Below are positions 1 through 7,154 of a stretch of DNA of 47,060 nucleotides, piece after piece. Both the position numbers and the translations under genes were made by a program. Position 1 is the stretch's first letter; each line of letters opens with the position of its first letter. The stretch is taken from the NCBI GenBank assembly GCA_023664865.1, contig JAMPEU010000001.1, positions 145,121-192,180 of the forward strand, in the 5' to 3' direction. The DNA is from Butyrivibrio sp. GTDB taxonomy: Bacteria > Bacillota > Clostridia > Lachnospirales > Lachnospiraceae. Below the pieces are notes generated by a model, which did not search any database, had not been told where the DNA came from, and saw only the letters and a program-made list of their open reading frames with translations.

Positions 1-244
1 TCACCACGATTTTTTTCTTACGATACTTCTCCGGCAAATCGGGTACTGCATGGTAGTGAGGCAGCTTTGCCTTTTCCTCCGGATTGGTAGTATTGTTCTC
101 GATAACCTTGCTGCGGACTACATTAAGTTCTTTGGGTGCGTCAATCATAATCCTCAAATGATTTTTGCTGCCGCCTAAGAAAACAATCTTTACGTCTTCC
201 CCAATCATCAAGTAGTCTTCTGCACTAACTGTAAGTCTTAACAT
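1..244 (-). CDS. csrA: CsrA-family RNA-binding regulator (3' end outside window)
   Basis: Reading leftwards from the ATG at 242-244, 81 codons are visible before the edge. The start MLRLTVSAEDYLMIGED, the middle LGGSKNHLRIMIDAPKEL and Arg44 in NVVRSK align without gaps to CsrA/RsmA, a small dimeric protein that binds GGA motifs in mRNA leaders and, in Bacillus, represses flagellin translation. A strong ribosome site (GGGAGG) lies 7 bases before the ATG. Two points are odd: the basic residue at position 6 of E. coli CsrA (Arg6, used in RNA contact) is Val here, and the protein continues past the usual 60-75 residues with a Lys-rich tail. Its start is 45 bases from the left recombination site of an apparently invertible segment, so its promoter probably lies in or beyond that segment. 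Family call is firm; retained RNA binding is inferred. Confidence 0.85.
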   Translation of the reverse strand, partial: MLRLTVSAEDYLMIGEDVKIVFLGGSKNHLRIMIDAPKELNVVRSKVIENNTTNPEEKAKLPHYHAVPDLPEKYRKKKIVV

Positions 245-289
245 TTTAAAACCTCCCTGCTTTTTCTTTTTTAAAAGTGCCGCCCTGCT

Positions 290-317
290 ATGCAACATTT
301 GTATGAAAATGTTGCAT
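290..317 (+). repeat. left 28-bp recombination site of the invertible segment
   Basis: The site has an 11-base arm ATGCAACATTT (290-300), a 6-base asymmetric spacer GTATGA (301-306) and a perfectly complementary 11-base arm AAATGTTGCAT (307-317). This 11-6-11 geometry is the classical layout of a tyrosine-recombinase crossover site (dif-like). The copy at 1035-1062 is its exact reverse complement, including the spacer. The flanks do not match, so the repeat is exactly 28 bp. Confidence 0.88.
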
Positions 318-353
318 GAAAACAAATCGTTGTATATTTATATGAGATACAAC
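312..353 (+). promoter_or_regulatory. possible recombinase promoter with operator-like inverted repeat
   Basis: A TTGCAT hexamer (312-317) lies inside the right arm of the left recombination site. It is followed after 15 bases by TATATT (333-338), a weak sigmaA-like arrangement with short spacing. Overlapping it is a 7-base inverted repeat, GTTGTAT at 329-335 and ATACAAC at 347-353, suited to be an operator or a leader hairpin. If real, recombinase occupancy of the site would cover the -35 region of its own gene. Confidence 0.35.
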
Positions 354-376
354 AAAACAAGAAAAGGAGAAATTTC

Positions 377-958
377 ATGAGTACAACTTATCCAATTAAA
401 GACGAAGAAAAACTGGAAAAATTCAAGGAATATTTTTTGACAAAGAAACCGATTTACCGAAACTATGCTCTGATTATTCTGGGATTGAACACTGCCTTTA
501 GAATCGGGGACCTTTTACATCTGAAATGGAAGGACGTATTTAATATGAAAGAAGGCTGTTTTCGGAGACATATCTATGTAATTGAACAAAAGACGGGAAA
601 AGAACGGATTGTTGCCGTCAATGCGGCGGTTGCAAACGCACTGAAAATATTGCAAAGCGATTTAGAATACGCGGGCGAAGAGCAATATCTTTTTCCTAGT
701 ACCCGCAAGGCTGATAATCCTATTTGTCGTTCGCAGGCATTCCGTATTATAAAGGAAGCAGCGGAGTATGCAGGAATTGAGGAACGTGTGAGCTGTCACT
801 CTCTGCGCAAGACTTTTGGTTACTACGCGTGGAAGCAGGGCGTTCAGCCCGCTATGCTGATGGATATATATAATCATTCTTCTTATGGCGTCACAAAACG
901 CTATCTGTGCATCGAGCAGGACGAAAGAGATAAAGTGTACATGGAGATATGTCTGTAA
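377..958 (+). CDS. small tyrosine recombinase, probable DNA invertase
   Basis: This 193-residue protein consists almost only of the tyrosine-recombinase catalytic domain. Visible active-site residues are Arg42 (TAFRIGDLL), the beta-hairpin lysine in QKTGKER (72-75), His141 and Arg144 (HSLR), His167 (NHSS) and the nucleophile Tyr176 (KRYL). It lacks the N-terminal core-binding domain of XerC/XerD-type integrases of about 300 residues. It matches the size of FimB and FimE, which flip promoter segments. A ribosome site (AAAGGAG) precedes the ATG by 9 bases. The gene sits between two exactly inverted 28-bp sites, so it probably inverts the segment it lies on, controlling csrA next door. An integrase remnant of a mobile element is the alternative, but all catalytic residues are intact and no other mobile-element gene is present. 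Confidence 0.9.
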   Translation: MSTTYPIKDEEKLEKFKEYFLTKKPIYRNYALIILGLNTAFRIGDLLHLKWKDVFNMKEGCFRRHIYVIEQKTGKERIVAVNAAVANALKILQSDLEYAGEEQYLFPSTRKADNPICRSQAFRIIKEAAEYAGIEERVSCHSLRKTFGYYAWKQGVQPAMLMDIYNHSSYGVTKRYLCIEQDERDKVYMEICL

Positions 959-989
959 AAAAGAATTTTTAATTTTTTTAAATTTGCTA

Positions 990-1016
990 TAAAGTATTTA
1001 AAATAAGCTCCGATAT
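990..1016 (+). promoter_or_regulatory. sigma28 (SigD/FliA)-type promoter inside the invertible segment
   Basis: TAAA at 990-993 is followed after exactly 15 bases by TCCGATAT at 1009-1016. The known sigma28 consensus is TAAA-N15-GCCGATAA/T, so only one base of the -10 element differs. It lies just after the recombinase gene and before the right recombination site. It now points rightwards into the terminator at 1125-1169. After inversion it would fire into csrA from a short distance. The call rests on motif match and spacing; activity is untested. Confidence 0.68.
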
Positions 1017-1034
1017 ATGTAGTGTAAGTAATCA

Positions 1035-1062
1035 ATGCAACATTTTCATACAAATGTTGCAT
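1035..1062 (-). repeat. right 28-bp recombination site of the invertible segment
   Basis: Arms ATGCAACATTT (1035-1045) and AAATGTTGCAT (1052-1062) flank the spacer TCATAC (1046-1051). The spacer is the reverse complement of GTATGA in the left site, so the two sites are in inverted orientation with no mismatch over 28 bases. Homology ends exactly at the outer edge of both arms. Confidence 0.88.
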
Positions 1063-1124
1063 TCTTTTTATTATTTTCCTTATAATATTATTTTCAATAC
1101 ATAATAAATCAAAATCCACATAAT

Positions 1125-1169
1125 AAAAAGAGATACAGTCTTTATTATTTAGAGTCTGTATCTCTTTTT
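1125..1169. terminator. strong bidirectional intrinsic terminator
   Basis: A perfect 14-bp stem (1125-1138 with 1156-1169) and a 17-base loop carry an A-run on one side and a T-run on the other, so it can act on both strands. On the plus strand it would stop transcripts leaving the invertible segment; on the minus strand it would stop read-through from the chemoreceptor gene into the switch. Confidence 0.85.
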
Positions 1170-1194
1170 ATTACATATTTGCCGATACTTGGAA

Positions 1195-1361
1195 CAGTTC
1201 AGCCCACGGACACATGGACGCATATGTTTCCCTGAGTGGTCCTTGAAAAACGCCGGTACTTAGCGAGGTATTTTCGAGCTTAGTACCGCTGCGATTTTTC
1301 ACGGAGCGAGAGCGTACCACAAAGGGCAACATATGCGTCCATGCGTCCGTGGGCTGAACTG
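1195..1361. repeat. long imperfect palindrome with inner hairpins
   Basis: Arms of 32 bases (1195-1226 and 1330-1361) pair with a single mismatch, beginning CAGTTCAG and ending CTGAACTG. Inside are further nested pairings: GTGGT with ACCAC, TGAAAAA with a TTTTTCA block, and CGGTACT with AGTACCG. With the terminator at 1125-1169 it accounts for the stretch of about 320 bases between the switch and the chemoreceptor gene; no gene is seen there. It may be a miniature inverted-repeat element or a structured RNA. It shares AGTTCAG/CTGAACT ends with the palindrome at 44609-44692. Confidence 0.75.
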
Positions 1362-1380
1362 CCACATAAATTATAATATT

Positions 1381-2880
1381 TTATTCCTCACCTTTACGGC
1401 TAAGCATAAGCAAATTCTCAGAGACTGCATTTACCTGTCTGAAAGACTCTTCCACTTCCCCGGTAACATTCTTCTGCTCCTGCGACTGCTCAACGATTTT
1501 ATTCGCCTGCGCTACTGTATTTTCCACGAGTTTCTCCATCTGGCTAATCATGTGCAGGACTTGTTCGCTCTTTTCTACTGTATCGGTACTGGAGTCTGCG
1601 GCAATACGCACTTTTTCCTCGGATTTCTCTTGGAGTGTCCCTATGCCTTCCGCCTCCTTCTCTATTTCATAGAGTTTCTCTGTCTCATTTACCACATTGG
1701 CGATATTTTCTTTATTGGACTTCTGCACTTCCGTAAGAAGCGTAAAAATTTTATGTATAATCTGCGTAATCGCATCGCTCGCCTGCTTGGAATCAGCCGC
1801 AAGCACGCCTACCTCTTCCGCAACCACTGCAAAGCCTTTTCCCATCTCTCCCGCTCTTGCCGCCTCTATGGACGCATTGAGCGCCAGCAGGTTCGTCTGG
1901 CTTGCGATGCCTGCGATTGTATTGGTGAACTCGGACACTTCCTTCATTCCGCTTTCCAGATTGCTAATCAAGGTCTCGGTCTGTCTTGCAGAACTTTCTA
2001 TAATCTGAATACTCTTCGTAGTCATGCGCATACGGTCGATATATCCCTGAACCTGACGCGTCGTATCCGCTGAGATTTCCAGTATTTCTTTCATATTGCC
2101 GACTACGCCGTCCGCATTGCCGCTCAATTCGTTCATGGAGTCGCGGACAGAATTAACAAATTGAAAACTTTCATTACATTCCTGAAGCGTGGAGTTGGCG
2201 GAATCGGTAATGCTCTCGTTGGTATTGGCAAAATCATGGATATAAACATCCAGATGCTCTACCACGTTATTTAATTTCTCGGAAGCTTTTTCACATTCTT
2301 CTATCAAAGCTGCCGTCTGCTTTGTATCCGCGAACTTACGCAGCATCTGATGGGACAATTCGGCTATTTTCACACAGATGACGCTCATAACGACTGTTTC
2401 CAAAAGAAAGCCTATTGAACGTGTAATAAACCACATCATATTTGTATCATATTCTATCTGCTGTACGCCAAGCGAGCGGAAATACAAAGATATAACCAGC
2501 AGAATATAAGAAACAACCGAAACCTGTATCGTAAACTTTTTATCATAATAAAACAGACTGAACACCATCGCAAAAGCGTAGGTCATATAGATGCCGATTG
2601 CCGCATTGGTAGCCATGATAGCTACTAAGGCGCCAAGCGCAAATGTCGTTAAATATTTAAGGATATGGATAGGCATATTCATCTTATATGCTATGCCCGG
2701 TCCCATCGTTACCACGATTCCGATAAGCGTAAGCGGAATCATTTCGCTGATTTTCATTTGAAAAATCCCTACGGCTGAAAGAATTATTAAAAGCGGAAAG
2801 ACAAGAATCAGCCATCGCAGCGCCTTTACCGCTGTCTTCGTAACCCTGGCGTCATTTTCATAAAAAATATCGTGTTCCAT
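1381..2880 (-). CDS. methyl-accepting chemotaxis protein with multi-pass membrane N-terminus
   Basis: The 499-residue protein starts with about six hydrophobic segments (roughly residues 20-175) separated by short loops, so it has no large extracellular ligand-binding domain. A long helical region follows with the conserved MCP hairpin tip ([19 protein letters not shown], then [11 protein letters not shown]), which binds CheA and CheW. The ATG at 2880 is chosen because GGGGG lies about 11 bases upstream; an in-frame TTG at 2901 lacks that support. The gene follows the LytTR regulator by 22 bases and is read with it and the AgrC-like kinase, suggesting that quorum or peptide signalling and chemotaxis are co-controlled. 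The membrane region may itself sense a signal or membrane state. Confidence 0.9.
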   Translation of the reverse strand: MEHDIFYENDARVTKTAVKALRWLILVFPLLIILSAVGIFQMKISEMIPLTLIGIVVTMGPGIAYKMNMPIHILKYLTTFALGALVAIMATNAAIGIYMTYAFAMVFSLFYYDKKFTIQVSVVSYILLVISLYFRSLGVQQIEYDTNMMWFITRSIGFLLETVVMSVICVKIAELSHQMLRKFADTKQTAALIEECEKASEKLNNVVEHLDVYIHDFANTNESITDSANSTLQECNESFQFVNSVRDSMNELSGNADGVVGNMKEILEISADTTRQVQGYIDRMRMTTKSIQIIESSARQTETLISNLESGMKEVSEFTNTIAGIASQTNLLALNASIEAARAGEMGKGFAVVAEEVGVLAADSKQASDAITQIIHKIFTLLTEVQKSNKENIANVVNETEKLYEIEKEAEGIGTLQEKSEEKVRIAADSSTDTVEKSEQVLHMISQMEKLVENTVAQANKIVEQSQEQKNVTGEVEESFRQVNAVSENLLMLSRKGEE

Positions 2881-2902
2881 AAATAGTAATGCCCCCTTCA
2901 AC

Positions 2903-3646
2903 TTATTCTTCTCTGCAATAATAATTGAAATACTGTTCCTTTAAATCTTTATAATTGCCTCTTGGCAAATGGATTTTATTTCCGTTATCCATACATATTT
3001 CCTTTGAATTAAGGCTGTTGACGTATCCGAGATTGATGATATACGCAACTCCCACCCTTACAAACTCCTGATACGGCGAAAGCTGTTTGTAAAGTTCCGC
3101 CATTGTCATGCGCAAGGTACACTGTTTGCCATCCGCAAGATACAGGTATTGATTTTTTCCATGAGCCTCGCAGTATACAATATCGTTTAGCGATACCCGC
3201 ACAAGCCTGCCGTCAATCCGCAGCAGAATATACCGCTTGCGTTCCTCATCTATATCTTTGAGCAAATTGTCAAGCAGAGTAAACAATTTATCTTCCGATA
3301 TCGGCTTTACCATATATTGCAGGGCATCAACGCCAAATGCTTCAAGCGCATGCTCTTTTGAGGTGGTAAGAAAAACTAGCTTTCCTTTATAATTGATATT
3401 GCGAAGTTCTCTCGCCGCTTCGATTCCTAAAGGAAGGGAACCGCTTTTTTTATCCGGCATATAGATATCCATAAATATCATATCGGGTATATAGTTTTCT
3501 CTTGCCCTTCGCAGCAGCTCGTCCGAATTTTCAAATCTGCGAATCGTAAAATCCAGATTGGGATGTTGTTTCTCGTATTCACGCAGTAATTTTTCCGTCT
3601 TTTCAAGTTCTATTGGCTCATCATCACAGAGTGCAATCAAATACAT
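2903..3646 (-). CDS. LytTR-family (AgrA-like) response regulator
   Basis: The 247-residue protein has a receiver domain (about 1-125) with the acidic pair Asp8-Asp9, the phosphoacceptor Asp60 (FMDIYMPD) and a conserved lysine in MVKPI. A LytTR DNA-binding domain follows (about 140-240; [18 protein letters not shown] is typical). A ribosome site (GGGGGA) precedes the ATG. It lies 20 bases after the GHKL sensor kinase and 22 before the chemoreceptor, so the three form one operon. The partner kinase is almost certainly the upstream gene. Target genes are not visible; no AgrB/AgrD-like peptide-processing genes are present in the window. Confidence 0.9.
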   Translation of the reverse strand: MYLIALCDDEPIELEKTEKLLREYEKQHPNLDFTIRRFENSDELLRRARENYIPDMIFMDIYMPDKKSGSLPLGIEAARELRNINYKGKLVFLTTSKEHALEAFGVDALQYMVKPISEDKLFTLLDNLLKDIDEERKRYILLRIDGRLVRVSLNDIVYCEAHGKNQYLYLADGKQCTLRMTMAELYKQLSPYQEFVRVGVAYIINLGYVNSLNSKEICMDNGNKIHLPRGNYKDLKEQYFNYYCREE

Positions 3647-3666
3647 ATTGCGTCCCCCTATCTCAT

Positions 3667-4980
3667 CTACAAATCGGCAGGAATGTTCATAATCAGCCTG
3701 AATATAAACACTCCGTTATCATTTTTAAAATCGTATTCTCCTTCATATTTTTCCGCCGTCTTAATTATGCTGGAAACGCCGATTCCACCTGTAAATTCCG
3801 TTTTAGGCTGTCCGTCTTCCAGTTCAGTCTCCAGACGGCAGGTATTGCTGCAAAAGATAATCAGTTTATTTTTCTTCTTTCTAATCATTAGATGAATCGC
3901 ACACTCCCGCGCTCCTGATTGCTTCTTTACTTCCATGCAGGCATAGATGGCATTCTCATAAGCGTTGGCAAGTATCGCTACTAAGTCGATATTCGGTATC
4001 GCCAAATCCCTGCCGATTTCGATATCAAGCTTAACTTTGATATTCTCATTCCGCGCCTTTCTTGTATACGCTGAAAGAATATTGTTAATTGCGGCATTGG
4101 CGCATATTTTCTCCACTGCGCCCTCGTCCGTCTCCTTATCATACTCCTGTAAATACTGCAGCAGCTCTTCCTTCTGCCCGCGGCGCGCATATTCCGCTAT
4201 CACGGCGTTATGATGCCGCACATCATGGCGGAGCCGCCTGCCCGACTCTACAGAATCTTCCAAAATCTCAAGCTGGCGCTCCAACAATCTATGGTTCATC
4301 TGTATCAACTGGTTTTCCCGCTCATATTCCTTCTCTTTACCAAGATGCAGATAAAAGTGAATCATAAGCAGCTGCAGGGTACCCGTCAGCACAAAATTAA
4401 CAATAATCTGATATAGACGGTATCCCGTCGCATCTTTTAAGTTCGGGTTTAAGATAAATCCAATGCCAAGCATAATGCTAATAATCATAATGGCAACGCT
4501 GAACTTATCTACTTCTTTCGTCACATAATCACTGAAATCCCTAATGCTGTCTTTCAATTTCCTATCTATAATAAATGTCATAACCAGAATAAGAATAACG
4601 CGCGTTACGATATCTGCCCATACATTTCTGTCAAAGAAGATTACTGCGACTTCCAGCCCGCCAATTAGGAATACGGCAAGCAGATAAAAAGTCAGCGCCA
4701 GTTTATAGATAGACAGATACACAGAATCCCTGCTCATAAATATAGCAAAGACCATAAAGCACATGTACATTGCAAACGCCACAATTCGCACGCAGCTCTC
4801 CCAGTCCACAACATACCAAATACATGCGCCGGCAATCAAAATAGCGCTAAATACGCTATAATAGGCAATTGTCTTATTTCTGTTAAACCGCGATTCACTT
4901 ATTCTGGAAAATAATAGAACCACGCCTGCAAGACTTATTGCAAACCGAACAAGTGCTACATACACCGAACCGCCTAACAT
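3667..4980 (-). CDS. AgrC-like GHKL sensor histidine kinase
   Basis: The 437-residue protein has six or seven hydrophobic segments (about residues 5-225), a coiled linker, an H-box in the form RRLRHDVRHHNAVI (around 250) and a GHKL ATPase domain with ENAIYACM (N-box) and GGIGVSSI (G-box). This is the AgrC/ComD type of peptide-sensing kinase. AAAGGAG lies before the ATG. Its transcript probably begins at the extended -10 element at 5031-5039. It pairs with the LytTR regulator directly downstream. Confidence 0.88.
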   Translation of the reverse strand: MLGGSVYVALVRFAISLAGVVLLFSRISESRFNRNKTIAYYSVFSAILIAGACIWYVVDWESCVRIVAFAMYMCFMVFAIFMSRDSVYLSIYKLALTFYLLAVFLIGGLEVAVIFFDRNVWADIVTRVILILVMTFIIDRKLKDSIRDFSDYVTKEVDKFSVAIMIISIMLGIGFILNPNLKDATGYRLYQIIVNFVLTGTLQLLMIHFYLHLGKEKEYERENQLIQMNHRLLERQLEILEDSVESGRRLRHDVRHHNAVIAEYARRGQKEELLQYLQEYDKETDEGAVEKICANAAINNILSAYTRKARNENIKVKLDIEIGRDLAIPNIDLVAILANAYENAIYACMEVKKQSGARECAIHLMIRKKKNKLIIFCSNTCRLETELEDGQPKTEFTGGIGVSSIIKTAEKYEGEYDFKNDNGVFIFRLIMNIPADL

Positions 4981-5030
4981 ATATTCTATTTCTCCTTTGG
5001 ATTTAGAGTCTTAAAAATCAGGTCTTAAAA

Positions 5031-5039
5031 ATTATACCA
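5031..5039 (-). promoter_or_regulatory. extended -10 promoter of the AgrC-like operon
   Basis: On the minus strand TGG is directly followed by TATAAT, an extended -10 element. It lies about 50 bases before the kinase start. No good -35 hexamer is seen, as is common for this promoter type. Confidence 0.6.
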
Positions 5040-5141
5040 CATATTAATCGACAGAAAAAGAGATAAACCGACACATAGCACAGATTGCACCTTTTGCGGC
5101 ATCGTTTGCAGGAAAAAATACTGGAAGAGCGCAGTTTGATT

Positions 5142-5150
5142 TGATATAAT
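5142..5150 (+). promoter_or_regulatory. extended -10 promoter of the PP2C phosphatase gene
   Basis: TGA followed by a perfect TATAAT forms an extended -10 element about 20-35 bases before the candidate start codons. It is divergent from the promoter at 5031-5039. Confidence 0.6.
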
Positions 5151-5169
5151 AGAAATCGATATCAGACAA

Positions 5170-6606
5170 ATGAGGTATGCAGAATTGAAACAGAAGAAAA
5201 AAAACAGAAAAGACAATGTAAATACGGATTTGGAGCTGCGGGTTCTTCTCGAAAACGAAACGGAAGCCAATATCTACGCAGCAAAATGCCTGTCGGTCTG
5301 CTCCGGCGTAGGCGCACTGGCATGGATTTTCAATCTGGTCGGCATCTTCATCGTTCCGGCTGCAATTATGAATACCGCCATGCCCGTTTTAATCGTATGC
5401 TTTCTTTTTCCGAGTTTACTTTGCAGGCTGACGGACGGTAAGCCGTCCTGGCTGAAATATGTTGTTATATTCTGCGCTACAATGGGTATTTTTATTCTGT
5501 CCAGCGCCATGCCCAAGCATGGAGTCCTTGCCTGGACGCTGCCGCTTTTTTTAAGCTGCCATTATTATTCCAAGAAACTGACAAACATTACCCTTGTAGC
5601 ATCATGGCTGCTTTTTTCCGCCTCTATTTATATAGGGCTTTATTTGGGCGAGGGAGACTTAAATATGCTTCTTGATCCGAACACATTTACCCCCAATCTC
5701 CCTACCGGAGAACTGCTGTATAATTCCACACTATTTTTCGTAGTGCCGCGCGCCCTCATTCTTCTCGGCCTCTCCTCCATATGTACTTCAATTGCCGGAC
5801 GGACGCGCCGCTTGTTGGAAAAGCAGATTAAAGACAGTGAAGAACACCAGCGCATATCCACTGAGCTTGATGTGGCGACACATATTCAAGCGGATATGCT
5901 GCCGCGTATCTTCCCTGCCTTTCCGGAACGCCCGGAGTTTGACATCTATGCCACTATGAATCCTGCCAAGGAAGTCGGCGGCGATTTCTATGATTTCTTT
6001 ATGGTGGATGAAACCCATCTTGCCATCGTAATCGCGGACGTATCGGGAAAAGGCGTTCCCGCCGCGCTCTTTATGGTAATAGGCAAGACGCTGATTAAAG
6101 ACCATACCAAACCGGGGATAGATTTAGGCGACGTATTCTCCGAGGTAAACGATTTGCTGTGTGAATCCAACAGCGAAGGATTGTTTATCACGGCTTTTGA
6201 AGGAGTTCTGGATTTAGTGAGCGGAGAATTCTGTTTCGTCAACGCAGGGCATGAAATGCCTTTTATCGCAAAATCAGGCGGTGTCTATGAAGCGCATAAG
6301 CTGCGTGCCGGATTCGTACTTGCCGGCATGGAGAATATGAAATATCAGAGCGGACGAATACAACTTTCGCCCGGAGACAAGATTTTCCAATATACCGACG
6401 GCGTGACGGAAGCCACTAATGCAGCGCATGAACTGTATGGCATGGAGCGGCTCACCGATATTCTTGTGAAAAATACTGATAAACCGCCCGCTATGCTGCT
6501 TCCCACAGTAAAAGCGGATATTGATGCCTTTACAGGCGATGCGCCGCAGTTTGACGACATCACCATGCTTTGCGTGGAATATGTAAAAGCGATGTCTGCA
6601 GATTAA
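5170..6606 (+). CDS. membrane PP2C-type (SpoIIE/RsbU-like) serine phosphatase
   Basis: The protein (478 residues from the ATG) has about six membrane segments (roughly 40-210), a short helical linker, then a SpoIIE/RsbU phosphatase domain. Metal-binding motifs are visible: VGGDFYDFF, IADVSGKGVPAALFM, NAGHEMPF, YTDGVTEA and a C-terminal DDITML. Such enzymes dephosphorylate STAS anti-anti-sigma proteins in partner-switching pathways. A STAS protein and RsbW-like kinase are encoded nearby on the other strand (9533-10261) and are the likely partners. ATGAGG at 5165-5170 would be a ribosome site for a TTG start at 5185, so the real start may be codon 6. The 3' end overlaps the convergent response regulator by four bases. 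Confidence 0.88.
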   Translation: MRYAELKQKKKNRKDNVNTDLELRVLLENETEANIYAAKCLSVCSGVGALAWIFNLVGIFIVPAAIMNTAMPVLIVCFLFPSLLCRLTDGKPSWLKYVVIFCATMGIFILSSAMPKHGVLAWTLPLFLSCHYYSKKLTNITLVASWLLFSASIYIGLYLGEGDLNMLLDPNTFTPNLPTGELLYNSTLFFVVPRALILLGLSSICTSIAGRTRRLLEKQIKDSEEHQRISTELDVATHIQADMLPRIFPAFPERPEFDIYATMNPAKEVGGDFYDFFMVDETHLAIVIADVSGKGVPAALFMVIGKTLIKDHTKPGIDLGDVFSEVNDLLCESNSEGLFITAFEGVLDLVSGEFCFVNAGHEMPFIAKSGGVYEAHKLRAGFVLAGMENMKYQSGRIQLSPGDKIFQYTDGVTEATNAAHELYGMERLTDILVKNTDKPPAMLLPTVKADIDAFTGDAPQFDDITMLCVEYVKAMSAD

Positions 6607-7019
6607 ATGTTATCCCAATTAATGGAATCATCGTCAGATTCCGTACTTAGCTGTGCTTTTACTTTATCTAGCAGGATATCTGCATCGATAGGCTTGACTA
6701 CATAATCCTTCGCGCCGCCTGAAACCGCCTTTACTACATGCTCCTTATCGTTATTCGAGGTAAGGAAGATAACGGGAATGTCTTTTAGATGTTCTTTTTC
6801 TTTAATCATTTTTAGCATCTCGTAGCCGTTGATTTCCGGCATATCAATGTCAAGAATAATTAAATCGGGAGTTCTCTCCTTCTCTTTCAGGAACTTAAGC
6901 GCGCGCGTTCCATCTGAAAACGCATGAACGTCATAGTTTTCGCCTAATACCTTCTGCAGCATTTTTAATACAATAACGCTGTCGTCTACTGCTACTATTT
7001 TCTTCTTTTCAAATACCAT
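6603..7019 (-). CDS. single-domain response regulator (CheY-like)
   Basis: From the ATG at 7019 (preceded by TGAGGG; an earlier in-frame start at 7043 is less well placed) the protein has 138 residues. It is one receiver domain with an acidic DDS pair, phosphoacceptor Asp in LIILDIDMPEINGYEM, Thr in FLTSNN and Lys in YVVKPID. There is no output domain; the short acidic tail (STESDDDS) is not recognised. It follows the hybrid kinase on the same strand and may be its phosphorelay partner. Chemotaxis CheY is possible, but the context favours the partner-switching module. Confidence 0.85.
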   Translation of the reverse strand: MVFEKKKIVAVDDSVIVLKMLQKVLGENYDVHAFSDGTRALKFLKEKERTPDLIILDIDMPEINGYEMLKMIKEKEHLKDIPVIFLTSNNDKEHVVKAVSGGAKDYVVKPIDADILLDKVKAQLSTESDDDSINWDNI

Positions 7020-7154
7020 TTTGCCCTCATTTCTGCGCCGCACCCTTTATGTAATACAGTCTTTATAGGATATGGGCATATGCCGCAGCGCTGACATAAC
7101 GCCCGTTATTTGAAACTGCTTATAATAAGCCACTGTTTGAACCTATTGAACATA

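Larger units (their letters stand above)
290..1062. other. putative invertible DNA segment carrying its own recombinase
   Basis: Two identical 28-bp sites in inverted orientation bound a segment with 717 bases between them. The segment holds one gene, a small tyrosine recombinase, and a sigma28-like promoter near its right end. Recombination between head-to-head sites of this kind inverts the DNA between them. The left junction is 45 bases upstream of csrA and the right junction lies before a strong terminator. In the orientation given, the sigma28-like promoter points to the terminator; after inversion it, and the recombinase gene, would read towards csrA. The architecture recalls Hin/fljB and FimB/FimE switches. 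The sites are seen directly; inversion is inferred. Confidence 0.8.

Noticed and set aside
377-958. Integrase of an integrative element or prophage
   Set aside because: No core-binding domain, no excisionase, relaxase or phage genes nearby, and the flanking sites are inverted rather than direct, which predicts inversion, not excision.
1181-1188. GCCGATAC, a sigma28 -10-like word
   Set aside because: No TAAA at the right distance; it lies between the terminator and the palindrome with no gene to drive on the plus strand.
1333-2073. Long open frame antisense to the first chemoreceptor
   Set aside because: No ribosome site, implausible Phe/Cys/Leu-rich composition; shadow of the MCP coding frame.
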